Shown: in pieces, positions 44,701 to 50,700 of the stretch
Numbering within the stretch: position 1 is the first letter of the stretch
Layout: the number at the start of each line of letters is the position of its first letter
Assembly: GCA_949316235.1 (NCBI GenBank)
Contig: OX438754.1
Location: 3,457,501-3,521,500 of the forward strand
Length of the DNA: 64,000 nt
Origin: Oegoconia quadripuncta
Taxonomy: Eukaryota > Arthropoda > Insecta > Lepidoptera > Autostichidae
Reading direction: 5' to 3'
Notes under the pieces: generated by a model
What the model saw: only the letters and a program-made list of their open reading frames with translations
Database searches by the model: none
What the model was told of the DNA's origin: nothing
Made by a program: the position numbers and the translations under genes

Positions 44701-47700
44701 AATTCAAACACCAAAATGTCGTATTAACCTTCCTTAGACGCTGGAACAGGCGACTCTGCTACCCTGGTGGCTGCTAACAGAGGCGGCGCTGAACGACCCG
44801 TTGGAGAGGTTCTTCGTGCAGTATCACAACCCGGCCATGCCCTACCATGAACTACCGCAGTTCAGGTCAATATGATAAATTATTTATTTATTTATTTATG
44901 TTAAGTAAAACCAACAGCCATGTTAAATCACAAATAACAATGGAAAATTATACCTGACGGCTAATAACAGGTTCTCACATATAGAAATATTGTAGACAAT
45001 ATAATAGTGGTCTAATAAAGCGCTCAACAGGATCGAATGCTACACTACACATACACTACGTAGCCGTAGCTTACATATGTGATATTCATACCTACATGTA
45101 AAAATTTATAAAATATGTTACTTACGATAGAACATTAAAAATGAAAAACAAAATAGACTATTAAAAGAAACTATTGCTAAGGATACGTCTCGCTGTGGGA
45201 ACGCTTGTGTGGAAGAGATCGACATTGAAGTGGTCATATAACAGTTTGTTGAAGTTGTTGGAAGTAGGTGGTTGTTTTTACATAGATTGACATAGTATCC
45301 GAATTGTACTTGTCTTTAGTTCGATAACATAGGTATTTAAGGAACCTCCTTTGGATGCCTTTAATACGGTTGACATATTTTAAATAAATAGGGTTCCATT
45401 TTTGCGAAGCATACTCAAGATTGCTTCGTACCAAAGAACAGTAGAGGACTTTTAGAGTTTTTACGGATTTATCACAGAATAATTTTCTTTTCCAGCAGCC
45501 TTTACATCATTTTATTTATTTATTTTAGGCTTACCAACAAGATTGACGCATACCAATCCAATGTGGCAAAAACGCTGTTGTACATAGGGCATGCGCCACC
45601 TTAATTATAAGTAACCACAACATGCAAATATTTTCAGCGGTAAACATTTAACATTATTATAGGGAATATATTAAAAAAAATTAATAAATACAATTACAAT
45701 AATAAAATTAAACATAAACTACGTGAATTACAACAACACAAAAAGAACAATAAGAAACAACAATAGAGTACAGAACACAATATAATTAACTCTCAGTTGA
45801 TAGTACTGTCCCGGAGTGATACCTGGAGTCCACTACTCTCGTGTTTACCGAATTCGTTTTCGCACCTTAGACTTCAAAGTTTGCATGGAACGCCGTGTGA
45901 TAAAACCTCTTAACGATGCATCTGATGTTGCCGTAGGGTGGTGCTGTCCGCGTGCGGGCTGGTGCCGCGCGGCTGTGCGCAGGGCGGGGCGGCGACAGGG
46001 GTGACGACAGAGGCGCGACACCGGCGACAGTGCGGCGTGTCGCGGTGGGTGCGCGCGGCGTGCGCCCCGCCGCTGGCCGCGCACGTGCACGCGCACGCCC
46101 TCAGCGTGCTCGGCACCATCGCGCAGTTAGGTGCGGTAACAAAGCTCTTTTCAGACTACTTATGTGCATTTATCCGACTGCTCTTAAATGGTGAAGGAAA
46201 GCATCGTGAGGAAACCTGCATACCTGAGAAATAAAAATTCAAACGCATGTGAAGTCTCCAACCCGCATTGGGCCAGCGTGGTGGACTATGGCCCAAAAGG
46301 TTGCGGGTTCGAATCCCGCTAGGGGCATAATGTTTGTATATTTATTTACAAAAAAAAAAATATGTAATATATCAACCATCTAAAAAAAATCTAAAAAGCG
46401 GTAAAATAAATATTCACAACTAAATTCTTTGGCCCCACCTTGAGCACGGCACACTCCTAGGGACCTCGTCCCGGAGAGTTTGTTTCTTCTTTTTTATGGT
46501 TGATAAGTCTAATCAGAATGTATCTGCGAATACCTTTTAATGGCTTTGTTGAAATATTCTATGTACCCAACCTTTTTATTTCTGCTGTTGGTGTTCCGAA
46601 TAAAATAAAATAAATCTGGTATCCACAACACAAGGCTATAGTTGCTTACTGTGGAACTAGATGGCGCTGTGTGTATGTCTAAGGGTGTTTTATATATTTT
46701 TTTATATATATCCAGCGCCGTACCTGGAGAGCTCGCACGGTGAGACGGAGGAGCTGCTGGCTCGCGCGGTCGTCATCATGTGCATTGAGGACGCAGCCGT
46801 CGCCGCCCTACCGGTGAGTGACTGTACCACGGCTATACCGGATGGTTTTTACTCCAAGGAAAAAATATGCTCATATTAGGAAAGTGAAATAGAAGTTAGC
46901 GACATAGTTTTTTTTTATTTATTTGCTTGAGCTTAGTTAAGACGAACTGAACGGCTGGCAAGTTTGCATCATCTTTCCACCTTCTTCGAAATTCTAAATG
47001 AATATTAAAACATTGAAATTGTCGAACATTTACAAGGACCGATTATTTCGTAAACTTATTACTAAATAAATTGAAGTGTTTTATCGCTCGCAAGTTGATC
47101 GAATCGAGTTGAAAGAAGTGAAGCTAGCAATACATTAGCGGTGTGGTGGGTTTTTTAAATTGGCCTGGCCCATAATCCTACAGAACCTAAGGCTGGGGTT
47201 CTATCAAGTGGTGAACTATTGTAGCGGTGTCGTTCTTTTGAGCTGATACTCATTGGTGGGTTTGGGTTATTAGAGTTCAAATTCGAAATTTTAAACTGAC
47301 TGACTGACTGATGAACTGACGGATCCTTTTTTTGGCACATTGATTTCCAGATTTCAACTCAGTCGCACCGTTATTCTAATCATTTTTTTAACATCTCAAC
47401 AGTTTTAAGAACCTTTCAATCCTCTGTTTCATGCAATAAATAAATTGGTGTGGTGATCCGTGTTCTGTTTTGACCCTGGCCATAGCTATCCCGCCCGTTC
47501 TGTACATATACACCTCGTGACTCGACCCAGCTGGGCATAGGTTGCTGGGAAGGTCACACTATGGCCCATACTCCCTCAAATACGAGGGAAGGCCATGGGA
47601 TGTTCACGGGCTGATGATGAAACAGCGTTTGATGAATCCCAAGGCTTTATAGGTCCTTGCCCACGAAATAGTCGATGTGGATATCATAAATCAATTTGGA

Positions 47701-50700
47701 ATCATTAAATAAGATGGGGTTATTCGAATCAGAATGCTTCCACTTTTGGCCTCATCTTTAATAAACATCAGGTGTGATTGAAGTCAAGTGCTAACCCTTC
47801 GTGGATAAAAAAAACTCACGTACGTCGCAATGTAGTACCGTCCCTTTGGTTTGTACTCAAAATGAATGGGATCTGTCTTACGACTGAAATTAACAACATT
47901 ACATTTACAGTCGTTGAGATCCAGAACATTTTCAGTACAGTAGTCTTCGTGGGGGAAAGGTCAGATTGCAAGGCCTAAGCGTCAGCGCAAATCATCAGCA
48001 AGGTATAGTAGATGGGACGTTTTGAGACACACGTATAATAAATATTTCGGGCAGGTGTGGACGCGCTGGGTAGGCCATGCGCCGGCGCCGCTGACGGCCG
48101 CCAGCCTGTCCGCGGCGAGCGTGCTCACCGTGTTCCCGCAGTTCGCCGCGCTGGCCGACGCGTGCGCCGCCGCGCATCTCAGGCACACGGGTTCGTTTTT
48201 AAAAACAATAACGTCAGGGTTATTAAATAGAAAATGTTTTTAAAATACACTTCCAATTTTTTTACATTTTTAAATTTCGCTCAGCGCCTCCTGCGTTGCG
48301 AGCGCCTCCCTTGACGGCGTAATAGTAAAACAACAAACTGCATGTTTTGCAAGCGGCTATATGCTGTAACATCTTTTTCTCAAACATGCATGGAAATATT
48401 GTCATTACTTTCGAAAAAAGAACACGCGAAGTATCTAATTTGCGGACAGCGAAAAATAAAGCCATTGCAGGAGCGTTTTTTGAATTTGGAACATTACAAC
48501 GCTCCAGCAATGTTGTATGAAACGGCGTGCTGGGGCGTTTTTTGAATTTGGAACACTACAACTCTCCAGCAATGTTGTATGAAGCGGCGTGCTGAGTTAT
48601 TATATACTCTTTGATTGGATCTCTTTTATCTTTCTTGGCATACCAAAATCTCTTTGCTTAGTACAAATTGCGTTTACGTGGCTGTATGCGTAAATGCGTT
48701 TGCCTTTCGGCACAGATGATAAATAGAAAATCGGCGGCAAGGCTGAAAATTCGTCTTGATTTGTTATTTAAATATTTATTATTTCCCTGCATTCTTTTGA
48801 GAAAAGCACTATAATATGCCTCGGCGGAAATGGCAATTGCCTATTTCCCGGCCTTTGCAATAATGTACTATTATGGAATGTGAACAGAGGCCGGTGGCTG
48901 GGCCGACATCCGCGTGCGCTGGGCCGCGTGCCCGTGGCGCGACGCGGCGGCGCTGGCGGGGCGCGGCCGCCTGCACGCCGCCTACGGCACGGCCGCCGCG
49001 CACCCGCCCCCGCCCCGCGCGCTGCGGGCCGCGCTGCTGGCGCTGCTGGCCCCCCCCGCCCCCCTGCACTAGTGAGTCCCCCTGCCCCACACACGCGGCC
49101 GCCTGCACGCCGCCTACGGCACGGCCGCCGCGCACCCGCCCCCGCCCCGCGCGCTGCGGGCCGCGCTGCTGGCGCTGCTGGCCCCCCCCGCCCCCCTGCA
49201 CTAGTGAGTCCCCCTGCCCCACACACGCGGCCGCCTGCACGCCGCCTACGGCACGGCCGCCGCGCACCCGCCCCCGCCCCGCGCGCTGCGGGCCGCGCTG
49301 CTGGCGCTGCTGGCCCCCCCCGCCCCCCTGCACTAGTGAGTCCCCCTGCCCCACACACGCGGCCGCCTGCACGCCGCCTACGGCACGGCCGCCGCGCACC
49401 CGCCCCCGCCCCGCGCGCTGCGGGCCGCGCTGCTGGCGCTGCTGGCCCCCCCCGCCCCCCTGCACTAGTGAGTCCCCCTGCCCCACACACGCGGCCGCCT
49501 GCACGCCGCCTACGGCACGGCCGCCGCGCACCCGCCCCCGCCCCGCGCGCTGCGGGCCGCGCTGCTGGCGCTGCTGGCCCCCCCCGCCCCCCTGCACTAG
49601 TGAGTCCCCCTGCCCCACACACGCGGCCGCCTGCACGCCGCCTACGGCACGGCCGCCGCGCACCCGCCCCCGCCCCGCGCGCTGCGGGCCGCGCTGCTGG
49701 CGCTGCTGGCCCCCCCCGCCCCCCTGCACTAGTGAGTCCCCCTGCCCCACACACGCGGCCGCCTGCACGCCGCCTACGGCACGGCCGCCGCGCACCCGCC
49801 CCCGCCCCGCGCGCTGCGGGCCGCGCTGCTGGCGCTGCTGGCCCCCCCCGCCCCCCTGCACTAGTGAGTCCCCCTGCCCCACACACGCGGCCGCCTGCAC
49901 GCCGCCTACGGCACGGCCGCCGCGCACCCGCCCCCGCCCCGCGCGCTGCGGGCCGCGCTGCTGGCGCTGCTGGCCCCCCCCGCCCCCCTGCACTAGTGAG
50001 TCCCCCTGCCCCACACACGCGGCCGCCTGCACGCCGCCTACGGCACGGCCGCCGCGCACCCGCCCCCGCCCCGCGCGCTGCGGGCCGCGCTGCTGGCGCT
50101 GCTGGCCCCCCCCGCCCCCCTGCACTAGTGAGTCCCCCTGCCCCACACACGCGGCCGCCTGCACGCCGCCTACGGCACGGCCGCCGCGCACCCGCCCCCG
50201 CCCCGCGCGCTGCGGGCCGCGCTGCTGGCGCTGCTGGCCCCCCCCGCCCCCCTGCACTAGTGAGTCCCCCTGCCCCACACACGCGGCCGCCTGCACGCCG
50301 CCTACGGCACGGCCGCCGCCTGCGTCAACCAGACGTCAGTTGTCACATAATTTATTTTCAGCTTGTGACTATATTGTTTTTTAAACATTAATATTATTCT
50401 AAGTAACTTTGTATGCGCCCTACACGTAAGTCACCATAGTAATGTATTAAATACCAAAGCTATCTTGTTATTTATTGGTGAGGAACTGTAATTGGCTTTC
50501 TATTATTACACTTATTTATAAGTTATTCTAAAATGCTGTTGGTCTGGCAAATATATAAAATAAACTATTTACTTGTTTGGTGTAGTGGTTAGGAACTCTG
50601 CTACTATACCAAAAGGTCGCGGGTTCGAATCCCGCTAGGGCCATATGTTTGTATGATGAATACAGACATGTGTTCCCGAGTTATGGATGTTTTTCATTTA

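Noticed and set aside
48768..50391. Four frames of about 500 codons on both strands at the 132-bp array
   Set aside because: Unit length is a multiple of three, so any stop-free frame in one unit persists. There is no protein family resemblance beyond the repeated exon end.
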